Assembly (NCBI GenBank): GCA_035462375.1
Contig: DATHUJ010000178.1
Location: 7,536-71,535, forward strand
DNA: 64,000 nt
Direction: 5' to 3'
From: DASTQL01 sp035462375
GTDB taxonomy: Bacteria > Actinomycetota > Actinomycetes > Jiangellales > Jiangellaceae
Position numbers and translations under genes: made by a program. How positions within the stretch are numbered: position 1 is the first letter of the stretch; each line of letters starts with the position of its first letter. Under the pieces are notes generated by a model. The model was not told the origin of the DNA, ran no database searches, and was given only the letters and a program-made list of their open reading frames with translations. Positions 1 to 7,759 of this stretch are shown here, piece after piece.

Positions 1-243
1 GCGGTGCACCTGGGCCTGGCCGAGGACCTGCCCGAGCACCGTGACCTCGACGAGGCCAGGGCGCTGATCGACGCCCTGGCCGGGCTGGTCACGGCGGCCG
101 CCCCCCACCTCGGGCACCACCACGCTGCACCGCTGCGGGACGGGCTCCGCAGCCTCCAGCTCGGCTTCCGCGAGGAGAGCGCCGTCCCGGACCCCCCGGG
201 TGAGGGGCCGGGAGAGCGGTTCACCGGGGCCGTCCGGGCCTGA
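1..243 (+). CDS. DUF1844 family protein (C-terminal part, 5' end outside window)
   Basis: The frame is open from the first base to a TGA at 241-243. It shows the DUF1844 C-terminal pattern: an acidic aspartate-rich stretch, then LIDALAGLV and a conserved segment ending in a proline-rich tail. The function is unknown. In actinobacteria this small protein usually sits next to an SseB-like gene and infC, and the SseB-like gene lies just downstream here in convergent orientation. An internal GTG at position 4 is not the likely start, because the conserved N-terminal half of the family is missing and must lie before the window. Confidence 0.75.
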   Translation, partial: AVHLGLAEDLPEHRDLDEARALIDALAGLVTAAAPHLGHHHAAPLRDGLRSLQLGFREESAVPDPPGEGPGERFTGAVRA

Positions 244-309
244 GCCGCCTCGGCCTGAGCCGCGTCGGGGCCGAGCCGCCTCCGGGCGGGCCGGCCCGAG
301 GGGCGGCCG

Positions 310-924
310 TCACTGCCGGTTCGGCCGGTCCCGCCGTGGCCGCTGTGGCCACTTGGGGCGGACGCGGCGAGGGCGCGCCGGTGAATCCTCCTCCGCGAGC
401 TCGGGGAGGGCGACGGGGACCCCCCAGCGGTGCGGACCCCCGCCGTCGTCGACCGGCAGCCACCCCGCTGCGAGGGCCCGCACCAGCGGGCGGTCCAGCT
501 CGACGACCACAGGCCCGGCCAGGTCGACGACCACGGCGTCCGCCCCGTCGGCGAGGGCAGCCGCCGCGACGCCGCGGGTCGGCACCGGCACCGGCCGCGC
601 GGTCGGGTCCCAGCGGCGCAGGGTGTCCAGGGAGGTGAAGGCCAGCTGACCCCGGCGACCATCGCGTCCCGTCGTCGAGACCGCGGCCAGGTGCGAGGCC
701 TTGTCGGTCCGGTGCCCGCCCGCCGAGCTCCCCTCCTCGTCCAGGACGGCGACGACCGGCACCAGCAGGCGGCTCCCGGCCAGCGCGGCGAGCAACCTCG
801 TGGTCGGCGGACCTCCCGGTGCGAGGTCGGCGAGAGCCGCCGACACCCGAGGATCCGCCGACCCGTCGTCGTCCTCGGGGACGGGTAGAGAGACGGGTAG
901 GGAGCGGTTCGCCGGACTCGCCAC
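310..924 (-). CDS. SseB family protein
   Basis: A 204-residue protein with the SseB N-terminal-like layout. It has LLAALAGSRLLVPVVAVLDE near residues 43-62, a central FTSLDTLRRWDPTARPVPV block and a WLPVDDGG segment near the end. The tail is rich in Arg and Pro. SseB-like proteins of actinobacteria have no assigned reaction. The start is a GTG at 924, with a TAGGGT box 8 nt upstream that could be a near-leaderless -10. It lies downstream of the catabolic operon on the same strand, but its DUF1844 neighbour marks it as the start of the core-genome backbone. Confidence 0.75.
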   Translation of the reverse strand: MASPANRSLPVSLPVPEDDDGSADPRVSAALADLAPGGPPTTRLLAALAGSRLLVPVVAVLDEEGSSAGGHRTDKASHLAAVSTTGRDGRRGQLAFTSLDTLRRWDPTARPVPVPTRGVAAAALADGADAVVVDLAGPVVVELDRPLVRALAAGWLPVDDGGGPHRWGVPVALPELAEEDSPARPRRVRPKWPQRPRRDRPNRQ

Positions 925-953
925 GGTTCCCGACCCTAGGCGCGGGCGGGCGG

Positions 954-2093
954 CTACGCCGAGGGCGGCCGGTAGCCGGACGGCGGGACGCCCAGGTCAA
1001 CGACGGCGGCGACCGGTCCGCCTCCGTCCGGCCCCTGGTGCGCGGCCGAGACGGAGACGAAGACGGCGGGGTCTCCCGTGACGGCTGCTGCAACCCCTCC
1101 GACGCAGGCCTTGATCTGCCGGTGCCAGTGCACGTCGGAGTCGTCGAGCATGGCGTTGCGGCGACCCCTGACGGTGCCGTCCTGGCTGGCCTCGCACTTG
1201 AGGAAGACGTTGACCAGGCGGCCGTTGATGTCGCTCCAGTGCGGTCGCTCCGGCAGGTCCAGTCCGGCGTCGCGGATGGCAGCCCAGATGCCGTCGGCGT
1301 CGAGGGCGTCGCGCATGACGGCGTGACCGATCCGGTAGCGCCCACCGACACCCGGCGCGTTCCCGACGACGACCACCTGGGCCCGGTCCAGCTCCACGCC
1401 CGAGGAGCAGGACGCGACGGCGGAGTAGAGCGACCGGTCGTGCATCACCTGGTCGTCGGTGGGCATCCCGATCTCTCCGAGGGCCACGGCGATGCCCAGC
1501 CCGGTCGTCCCGTTGGACAGGTCCATCGACTCGTGGGTGTGCTCCGTCCAGACGGCCTGCCCGCGCTCCTTGGCCTCCCGGATGGTCTGGATCGTGAGGA
1601 GCGGAGTCTTGGTCTGCACGTAGTGGACGTCCGAGGCTGCCGAGATGCCGGCCCGGTCCATCGCGACGCCGACCGCCGCGGCCACTTTCTCGATCATGCC
1701 TCGCCGACCGATCTCCTCGGGCCGGATGGGCTCGCTCATCGCGAAGCCGACCGTGAGCCTTGGCTCGTCCGTCGGGTCCGCCCGACCGGGGGGCACGGTG
1801 GCGAAGACCGTCGCGTGGGGGGAGATCACGCCGTCGGTCCCACCGGACCACACGATGGGGACCTCCCCGACCTCGGCCGGCGTCCGCGTGCCCTTCTCGA
1901 CGAGCACCTCCCGGAAGGCACGGTCGGCGATGATGCGGGTGTAGTCGTTCACGCCCCCGTTGCCCTCGGTCTTGCCGATGACCGCGACGACGCGATCCGC
2001 CTCCAACACCCCGGAGTCGACCAGCTCCGCGAGACCGGAGGCGTCGGCCACGCTGCGGATGGGGACCTTGCGGACCTCGATGGCGTCGGGCAC
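954..2093 (-). CDS. Ring-opening amidohydrolase (barbiturase / cyanuric acid hydrolase family)
   Basis: 379 residues, the normal length for the AtzD/TrzD/barbiturase family, which hydrolyses cyclic ureides such as barbiturate (to ureidomalonate) or cyanurate. Three repeats each carry a Ser-Lys pair. Visible candidates are Lys41/Ser83 (SGGTDGVISPH at 83-93), Lys162/Ser231 and Lys299/Ser349, plus the C-terminal AAHQGPDGGGP motif. The GTG at 2093 has AAAGGA 9 nt upstream. A second GTG at 2120 overlaps the carbamate kinase stop as GTGA and would add nine residues. It is the last gene of a four-gene operon with carbamate kinase, carboxyltransferase and CoA transferase. The uracil permease and Mo hydroxylase nearby favour barbiturate over cyanurate, but residues seen here do not settle it. 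Confidence 0.9.
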   Translation of the reverse strand: MPDAIEVRKVPIRSVADASGLAELVDSGVLEADRVVAVIGKTEGNGGVNDYTRIIADRAFREVLVEKGTRTPAEVGEVPIVWSGGTDGVISPHATVFATVPPGRADPTDEPRLTVGFAMSEPIRPEEIGRRGMIEKVAAAVGVAMDRAGISAASDVHYVQTKTPLLTIQTIREAKERGQAVWTEHTHESMDLSNGTTGLGIAVALGEIGMPTDDQVMHDRSLYSAVASCSSGVELDRAQVVVVGNAPGVGGRYRIGHAVMRDALDADGIWAAIRDAGLDLPERPHWSDINGRLVNVFLKCEASQDGTVRGRRNAMLDDSDVHWHRQIKACVGGVAAAVTGDPAVFVSVSAAHQGPDGGGPVAAVVDLGVPPSGYRPPSA

Positions 2094-2116
2094 GGGACAT
2101 CCTTTCGTCGTGGTGG

Positions 2117-3055
2117 TCACGGGTCGGGGACGACGACGGTGCCGGCTTGGCCGGCGGCGGCCGCAGCGATGCGGTCGAGGGACGTGATGACGGCGTGCAG
2201 CCCACCCTGCTCGACGAAGCGGCAGGCCGCCTCCACCTTGGGTCCCATGCTCCCGCTGGCGAAGTGGCCTTCGTCGGCGTACCGGCGGAGGTCGGCGACC
2301 GTCACGCGACCCACGGGTCGGGCGCCGGCGGTCCCCCACGCCAGCACGGCGTGGGGGACGTCGGTCGCGACCACGAGCACGTCCGCGCCGACTGCGCGCC
2401 CGAGGAGGACCGCGGCCAGGTCCTTGTCCACCACCGCCTCCACGCCCCGCAGTCCCCCGTCGACGTCACGGACCGTCGGGACGCCTCCGCCCCCGGCGGC
2501 CACCACGACCATGCCCGCCTCGACGAGCACACGGGCCGCGGGTGCGTCCAGGACCTCCAGCGGCTCGGGGCTCGCGACCAGCCGTCGCCACCCCCGCTCC
2601 CCGCGCTCCTCCCAGACCTGTCCGTGGGCCTGGAGGGCCCGGGCTTCCGCCTCCGGGAGGTAGCGGCCGATCGGCTTGGTGGGCCGTCGGAAGCCGGGAT
2701 CGTCCCCGTCGACCAGGGTCCGGGTCACGAGTGTGGCAACCCGGCGGCCGACCCCGAGCCGGGAGAGGGCCGGCTCGAGGGCGTCCATGACCAGCGCTCC
2801 GACCGTGCCCTGCGTCTGCGCGCCGCACCAGTCGAGTGGGACGGGAGGGACGACGTCCGCGGCGATCTCGTTCTTCACCAGCAGGTTGCCGACCTGTGGC
2901 CCGTTGCCGTGGGTGATCACCACCTCCGTGCCTGCGGCGACGAGCTCGGCCACCCGCTCGCAGGCCGACCGGACCGCCGCGGCCTGGTCCTCGGGGGTCG
3001 CCCGGCCGTCCGGCGAGGTCATGGCGTTGCCGCCGAGGGCGATGAGGACACGCAC
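2117..3055 (-). CDS. arcC: Carbamate kinase
   Basis: 312 residues, family length. Catalyses carbamoyl phosphate + ADP = carbamate + ATP in the cytoplasm. ALGGNA (6-11), THGNGPQVG near 49-57, a VVAAGGGGVP loop near 186-195, the VDKD segment and the terminal FASGSMGPKVEAA motif are all present. A kinase needs a carbamoyl phosphate source. No ornithine carbamoyltransferase is in the window, whereas the AllH/F/G trio at 25.7-29.4 kb is a candidate source. The stop is 23 bases before the ring-opening amidohydrolase start. A TAGGTT box exactly 6 nt before the GTG suggests an additional leaderless promoter. Confidence 0.95.
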   Translation of the reverse strand: MRVLIALGGNAMTSPDGRATPEDQAAAVRSACERVAELVAAGTEVVITHGNGPQVGNLLVKNEIAADVVPPVPLDWCGAQTQGTVGALVMDALEPALSRLGVGRRVATLVTRTLVDGDDPGFRRPTKPIGRYLPEAEARALQAHGQVWEERGERGWRRLVASPEPLEVLDAPAARVLVEAGMVVVAAGGGGVPTVRDVDGGLRGVEAVVDKDLAAVLLGRAVGADVLVVATDVPHAVLAWGTAGARPVGRVTVADLRRYADEGHFASGSMGPKVEAACRFVEQGGLHAVITSLDRIAAAAAGQAGTVVVPDP

Positions 3056-3067
3056 GAGCGGAACCTA
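3056..3067 (-). promoter_or_regulatory. Candidate leaderless promoter of carbamate kinase
   Basis: On the minus strand TAGGTT is followed by CCGCTC and then the GTG start codon. TANNNT followed by 6 nt places transcription start at or next to the start codon, a common actinobacterial arrangement. The 10-base core is shared with the promoter of the CoA transferase gene at the head of the operon. Confidence 0.5.
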
Positions 3068-3140
3068 GCCCGTGTGCGGCGCCGGTCGGGAGGTGGACGG
3101 TGCCCGACCCCGCTGCCCGCTCCGGCAGGACCTGCGGCGG

Positions 3141-4634
3141 TCAGGTCGTGCCCAGTCGCCGGTACCGCTCGTGCCGGCGGTAGAGCCGGGTCGCCGCGGG
3201 CTCCCGGATCAGCCGGACCAGCTCGTGCTGGAGCATCACGCCGAGCCGCCGGCAGAACGCCTCCGGCTCGTCGGCGGCGTCGGGGTGCTCCGGCACGACG
3301 CGGTCGACGATGCCGGCGCTCTGGAGGTCGAGGGACCGTACCCCCTGGCGTTCCGCCATCTCGGCCGCCCGCGCCGTGGTCCGGTGCGCGATCGCGCTCG
3401 CTCCCTCGGGCGGGAGCGGCGACAACCAGGCGTGCTGGGCCGCGAGAACCCGGTCGCAGGGGACCAGCGCCAGCGCCCCTCCACCCGTCCCCTGCCCGGC
3501 CAGCACGCAGAGTGTGGGTGCGTGCAGCGTCACGAGCTCGGCCAGGCAGCGCGCGATCTCACCGGCCAGCCCGCCCTCCTCGGCCTCCTTGCTCAAGGCC
3601 GCACCGGGGGTGTCGATCACCGTCACGAGAGGGAGCCGGAGCTCGCGGGCCAGGCGCATCCCCCGCCGGGCCTTGCGCAGGGCGGCCGGGCCCATCGGAC
3701 GGTCCACGGTCTGCCCCCGCCGGTCCTGGCCCAGGAGCACGCACGGCGCCCCGCCGAACCGGGCGAGCGCGAGCAGCAGACCAGGGTCCGCCTCGCCCTC
3801 CCCCGTCCCGTTGAGCGGCACGACGTCGGTGGCCGCGTAGCGGAGCAGGCGCCGGACACCGGGTCGCTCCGGCCGGCGGGACCGGGTCACCGACTCCCAG
3901 GCCGGCACGTCGGGGACGGGGTCGGGTGGGAGCTCCGGTGGCGCGGGCAAGCCCTCCCGCGGGGCGAGGATGACGTTGAGCGCCCGGTCGGTGATGTCGG
4001 CGACCTCCCTGGGTGGGAGCACCGCGTCGACGAGCCCGTGGTCGTAGAGGTTCTCCGAGACCTGCACACCACGTGGGAACGGCTGGCCGTACAACGCCTC
4101 GTACACGCGGGGTCCGAGGAAGCCGATCAGAGCCCCGGGTTCGGCGACGGTGACGTGGCCGAGGGACCCCCACGACGCGAGCACGCCGCCAGTCGTCGGG
4201 TGGCGGAGGTAGACCAGGTAGGGCAGGCCGCTGGACTTGAGCGCCGCCACTGCCGCAGCGATCTTGGTCATCTGCAGGAAGGCCAGCGTCCCCTCCTGCA
4301 TCCGGGTGCCGCCCGAGACGGGGGCGGCCAGCAGCGGCAGCCCCTCCGCGGTGGCCCGCTCCACCGCGAGCACCAACCGCTCGGCCGCCGCGACGCCGAT
4401 CGACCCGGCCAGGAAGGCGAACTCGCCGGCCACCACGGCCACCCGGCGACCGCGCAGCCGCCCCTCGCCGGTGACGACCGACTCGTCCAGGCCGGTGCGG
4501 GTCCGCGCAGCCGCCAGCTCCCGCTCGTACTCGGGGCTCGCCGGGACGCGTGCGGGCGCGGTGTCCCACGACCGGAACGATCCGGGGTCGAGCGCCAGGT
4601 CCAGCAGCTCGTGCGCCCGGAGCGAGCGGGTCAC
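3141..4634 (-). CDS. Acyl-CoA carboxyltransferase, fused beta/alpha (AccD-AccA-like or MdcD/MdcE-like)
   Basis: 497 residues with two crotonase-fold halves. The N-terminal beta-like half has PVSGGTRMQEG near 104-114, and the C-terminal alpha-like half has GQGTGGGALALVP. The AccD zinc ribbon is absent. Known relatives move a carboxyl group between biotin and an acyl-CoA or, in the malonate decarboxylase subunits MdcD/MdcE, decarboxylate malonyl thioesters without biotin. No biotin carboxylase or biotin carrier gene occurs nearby. The GTG start overlaps the CoA transferase stop (GTGA), so both are probably made together. Inference: malonyl-CoA decarboxylation in the pyrimidine pathway. Alternatively it is an orphan acetyl/propionyl-CoA carboxylase subunit. 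Confidence 0.8.
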   Translation of the reverse strand: MTRSLRAHELLDLALDPGSFRSWDTAPARVPASPEYERELAAARTRTGLDESVVTGEGRLRGRRVAVVAGEFAFLAGSIGVAAAERLVLAVERATAEGLPLLAAPVSGGTRMQEGTLAFLQMTKIAAAVAALKSSGLPYLVYLRHPTTGGVLASWGSLGHVTVAEPGALIGFLGPRVYEALYGQPFPRGVQVSENLYDHGLVDAVLPPREVADITDRALNVILAPREGLPAPPELPPDPVPDVPAWESVTRSRRPERPGVRRLLRYAATDVVPLNGTGEGEADPGLLLALARFGGAPCVLLGQDRRGQTVDRPMGPAALRKARRGMRLARELRLPLVTVIDTPGAALSKEAEEGGLAGEIARCLAELVTLHAPTLCVLAGQGTGGGALALVPCDRVLAAQHAWLSPLPPEGASAIAHRTTARAAEMAERQGVRSLDLQSAGIVDRVVPEHPDAADEPEAFCRRLGVMLQHELVRLIREPAATRLYRRHERYRRLGTT

Positions 4635-5860
4635 GCCGGCCCCGCGCCGCCCGGGCCGTCCTGGCGGCGGCGGGACGGGGCTCCCTCACCGTCCGCGGCG
4701 TCCGAGGTGAGCCAGGCGCGCACGGCGTCGTCGTGCTCGCCCAGCGAGGGCGGCGGCAGGTGGTGCTCGCGCCCCCCCGCGTACGGGGCGTCGTCGAATC
4801 GCAGCGGCGGACCGGGGAGCTCGATCCGTCCGAGGACGGGATGGTCGACCTCCACGAGGAGGCCCTGCGACCGGGTCTGCTCCCAGGTGTAGACCTCGTC
4901 GATCGAGCGGACCTTCCCGGCCGGGACCCCCGCGTCGGCTAGTCGGGCCAGCCACGTCTGCGCCGCCGCGGCACCCAGGGCCGACTCGATGTCGGCCACC
5001 AGCGCGGCGCGGTGGGCCACGCGGTCCCGGTTCGTGGCGAACCGCGGGTCGCCGGGGTCCAGCCCCACCAGCGGGGCGAACGTCGCCCACTGCGACTCCG
5101 ATCCCACACAGAGCTGGATCGCCCCGTCGGCGGCGTGGAAGAGCCCGTACGGGGCGATCGACGGGTGGTGGTTCCCCTGCGCCACGGGAACCTCCCCCGC
5201 CACCGTCCAGCGGGTGCCCTGGAAGGCGTGCACACCCACGACGGCGGCCAGCAGCGAGGTCCGGACCAGCCGCCCCCGTCCCGTCCGGGTCCGCTCGACG
5301 AGGGCGGCGAGGACGCCGTGCACGCCGTACATCCCGGCGAGCAGGTCGGCGATCGGCAGCCCGACTCGCGTCGGCTGGCCGGGCTCGCCGGTGAGCGCCA
5401 TCAGCCCCGCCTCTCCCTGGGCGATCTGGTCGTAGCCCGCGCGGCCACCTTCCGGCCCGTCGTGGCCGAAGCCCGTGATGGACAGGGCGACCAGGCGCGG
5501 GTTGAGCTGCTGGAGCCGCTCCCAGCCGAAGCCCAGCCGGTCCAGGACCCCGGGCCGGAAGTTCTCGAGCAGCACGTCGGCGCGCTCGACCAGCTGCTCG
5601 AGCAGGCGGCGACCGCGCTCGGACTTGAGGTCGGCGGTGACCGACTCCTTGTTGCGGTTGCACGACAGGAAGTAGGTCGACACGGGGTCGTCGTCGGGGC
5701 CGACGAACGGTGGCCCCCACCCCCGGCTGTCGTCGCCGTGCCCCGGCGCCTCCACCTTGACCACCCGCGCGCCGAGGTCACCGAGGATCATGCCCGCGTG
5801 CGGTCCGGCGAGGGCCCGGGTGAGGTCGACGACGAGGACACCGTCCAGCGGTCCGCTCAT
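4631..5860 (-). CDS. Class III (CaiB/BaiF) acyl-CoA transferase
   Basis: 409 residues, normal for formyl-CoA transferase-like enzymes. The N-terminus LDGVLVVDLTRALAGPHAG, the YDQIAQGEAGLM segment, the catalytic aspartate at about Asp172 (PIADLLAGMYG) and the PAGKVRSIDEV motif near the C-terminus are all visible. These enzymes move CoA from a donor thioester to a carboxylate through aspartyl-CoA intermediates. Acceptor and donor cannot be read from sequence. It heads the operon that continues with the carboxyltransferase, carbamate kinase and ring-opening amidohydrolase. In that context malonate is a reasonable acceptor, giving malonyl-CoA. The ATG at 5860 follows a TAGGTT box by 6 nt. Confidence 0.88.
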   Translation of the reverse strand: MSGPLDGVLVVDLTRALAGPHAGMILGDLGARVVKVEAPGHGDDSRGWGPPFVGPDDDPVSTYFLSCNRNKESVTADLKSERGRRLLEQLVERADVLLENFRPGVLDRLGFGWERLQQLNPRLVALSITGFGHDGPEGGRAGYDQIAQGEAGLMALTGEPGQPTRVGLPIADLLAGMYGVHGVLAALVERTRTGRGRLVRTSLLAAVVGVHAFQGTRWTVAGEVPVAQGNHHPSIAPYGLFHAADGAIQLCVGSESQWATFAPLVGLDPGDPRFATNRDRVAHRAALVADIESALGAAAAQTWLARLADAGVPAGKVRSIDEVYTWEQTRSQGLLVEVDHPVLGRIELPGPPLRFDDAPYAGGREHHLPPPSLGEHDDAVRAWLTSDAADGEGAPSRRRQDGPGGAGPA

Positions 5861-5872
5861 GGGCGGAACCTA
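5861..5872 (-). promoter_or_regulatory. Candidate leaderless promoter of the CoA transferase operon
   Basis: Minus strand reads TAGGTT, then CCGCCC, then ATG. The spacing fits a leaderless transcript beginning at the A of the start codon. Eleven of the twelve bases match the box in front of carbamate kinase, so the two promoters may be co-regulated. Confidence 0.5.
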
Positions 5873-5943
5873 AGCCATGCCGGGCGACGACGACCCGGGC
5901 GACGTCGTCCGGACCGCTCGACCGGGTCTGGTAGGGATGCGCC

Positions 5944-7137
5944 ATGGCCTCGGACCTGCGCGCCCGCCTGGACGCCGCGACGGCCCACCTGGACCCGCCG
6001 CTGGCGGTCGTGGACCTGGGGGCTTGGGAGTCCAACGCCGCCGACCTCGTACGGCGCGCCGCGGGCCGGCCGGTCCGCGTCGCCAGCAAGTCGGTGCGCT
6101 GCCGCCACCTCGTGGCCGACGCCCTGGCCCGCCCTGGCTTCCGCGGCGTGCTCGCCTTCACCCTCGCGGAGGCGCTCTGGCTCGTGGCCGAGGACGTGAC
6201 GCGCGACGCCGTCGTCGGCTACCCGACGGCGGACCGGTCCGCGCTGGTCGCGCTGGCGAAGGACGAGTCCCTGGCGGCGGCCGTGACCCTGATGGTCGAC
6301 GACGTCGCGCAGCTGGACCTGGTCGACGAGGTCGCGCGCCCGACGGCGCGGCCGCCGCTGCGGGTGTGCCTGGAGCTGGACGCCTCGTGGCGCCCGCTGG
6401 GCGGCCGGGTCCGGGTGGGTGCGCGCCGCTCGCCCGTGCACCGCCCGGAGCAGCTCGCGGAGCTGGCCGCCCACGTGCTCGCCCGTCATGGGTTCCACCT
6501 GGTCGGGCTGATGGCCTACGAGGCCCAGGTGGCTGGGGTGGGGGACGACCGGCCGGGCCCGTACGGTGCGGCCCTGCGCGAGGTCCAGCGGCGGTCCCTG
6601 GCCGAGCTCGCCGAACGTCGGGCCGCCGCCGTCGCGGCCGTGCGCGCCCTGGCCCCGCTGGAGTTCGTCAACGGCGGGGGGACGGGGTCCGTGGACCGGA
6701 CCGCCGTCGAGGGAGCGGTGACCGAGGTCGCGGCCGGGTCCGGGCTGCTCGGCCCCCACCTCTTCGACCGGTACCGGGGCTTCTCGGTCCACCCGGCCGG
6801 CTTCCTGGCCTTCCCCGTCGTGCGGCGGCCCGGGCCGCGGGTCGCCACGGTCTCCGGTGGCGGGGTGGTGGCCAGCGGGGCCCCGGGCCGGGACCGCCTT
6901 CCCTTGCCCTGGCTGCCACCGGGCCTCGTGCTCGACCGCCTCGAGGGCGCCGGGGAGGTGCAGACGCCGCTCCTCGGGCGGGCCGCCGACGGGCTGCAGG
7001 TCGGGGACCGGGTGTGGTTCCGGCCGGCGAAGGCGGGCGAGCCCTGGGAGCGCTTCGCCGAGCTGCACCTGGTCCGCGACGCCGGAGTCGCCGCCACCGT
7101 CCCCACGTACCGGGGCGAGGGCCGGTGCTTCCTGTGA
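5944..7137 (+). CDS. Alanine racemase N-terminal-fold PLP enzyme (amino acid deaminase/aldolase type)
   Basis: 397 residues with the fold-III PLP barrel of alanine racemase and D-threonine aldolase. The Schiff-base lysine is probably Lys49 in RVASKSVRC, followed by LAFTLAEALWL. A glycine-rich phosphate-binding stretch (VNGGGTGS near 241-248) and a C-terminal beta domain ending in WERFAELHLVRD come after. Relatives act on D- or beta-hydroxy amino acids. The substrate here is not predictable. It is divergent from the CoA transferase, and the 83-bp gap holds both promoters. The start ATG follows GGTAGGGA, which could be a Shine-Dalgarno or a -10 element. Confidence 0.75.
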   Translation: MASDLRARLDAATAHLDPPLAVVDLGAWESNAADLVRRAAGRPVRVASKSVRCRHLVADALARPGFRGVLAFTLAEALWLVAEDVTRDAVVGYPTADRSALVALAKDESLAAAVTLMVDDVAQLDLVDEVARPTARPPLRVCLELDASWRPLGGRVRVGARRSPVHRPEQLAELAAHVLARHGFHLVGLMAYEAQVAGVGDDRPGPYGAALREVQRRSLAELAERRAAAVAAVRALAPLEFVNGGGTGSVDRTAVEGAVTEVAAGSGLLGPHLFDRYRGFSVHPAGFLAFPVVRRPGPRVATVSGGGVVASGAPGRDRLPLPWLPPGLVLDRLEGAGEVQTPLLGRAADGLQVGDRVWFRPAKAGEPWERFAELHLVRDAGVAATVPTYRGEGRCFL

Positions 7138-7147
7138 TCGGCCCCCC

Positions 7148-7759
7148 GTGAGGGTCCTGGCCGTGGGCGAGCTGGCGGCGCGGGTCCGTGACGGTCCCGC
7201 CCGGGCGGGCGGCTGCCGCGTGGTAGCGATCGACGGGCGGGCGGGAGCAGGCAAGTCCACGCTGGCCCGGCGCCTGGCTGCCCTCCTCCCCGCGCCGGTG
7301 CTTCCGATGGACGACCTCTATCCCGGTTGGGACGGGCTGGCCGCGGCCGTTCCCGCCCTGGTGGCCGACGTGCTCGAGCCGCTGTCGGCCGGCCTGCCCC
7401 CGACCTACCGACGGTGGGACTGGGCCGCGGACGGCTGGGGCGGGCCCGTGACCCTGCCCTGGCGGCCCTACCTCGTCGTGGAGGGGGTGGGCAGCGGTGC
7501 CCGCCGCGCGGCGCCGTACCTCTCCCTGCTGGTCTGGGCGGAGGCTCCCGACGACGTACGGAAGGAGCGCGCGCTGGCACGCGACGGCGACGGCTTCCGC
7601 CCGCACTGGGACCGGTGGGCGCGACAGGAGGAGGACCTGCTGGGCGTCGAGCGGACCCGCGAACGGGCCGACCTCGTCGTCGACACGGCGCCGGGCCTGC
7701 CCTACGACCCGGTGACCGAGGTCGTCGTCGTCCGCGACCGGGCCGCTACTTCGGGCTAG
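7148..7759 (+). CDS. P-loop kinase-like protein (uridine kinase / AAA ATPase superfamily)
   Basis: 203 residues. A Walker A motif (DGRAGAGKST near 27-36) is followed by LPMDDLYPGWDGL, the typical nucleoside-kinase-like substrate segment. An aspartate/arginine LID-like region (DDVRKERALARDGD) lies in the second half. Substrate unknown; uridine or a sugar are possibilities within the superfamily. The GTG start at 7148 is chosen because it begins just after the previous stop and removes an unrelated N-terminal extension. The stop TAG shares a CTAG tetramer with the stop of the opposing DUF445 gene. Confidence 0.65.
   Translation: MRVLAVGELAARVRDGPARAGGCRVVAIDGRAGAGKSTLARRLAALLPAPVLPMDDLYPGWDGLAAAVPALVADVLEPLSAGLPPTYRRWDWAADGWGGPVTLPWRPYLVVEGVGSGARRAAPYLSLLVWAEAPDDVRKERALARDGDGFRPHWDRWARQEEDLLGVERTRERADLVVDTAPGLPYDPVTEVVVVRDRAATSG

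Noticed and set aside
954..2093. Cyanuric acid hydrolase (s-triazine breakdown)
   Set aside because: The family includes this activity and residues alone cannot exclude it, but no biuret or allophanate hydrolase gene is in the window, so barbiturase is the better reading.
819..2663. Long plus-strand frame opposite the ring-opening amidohydrolase
   Set aside because: Antisense to clearly recognised genes on the other strand, with no motif of its own.
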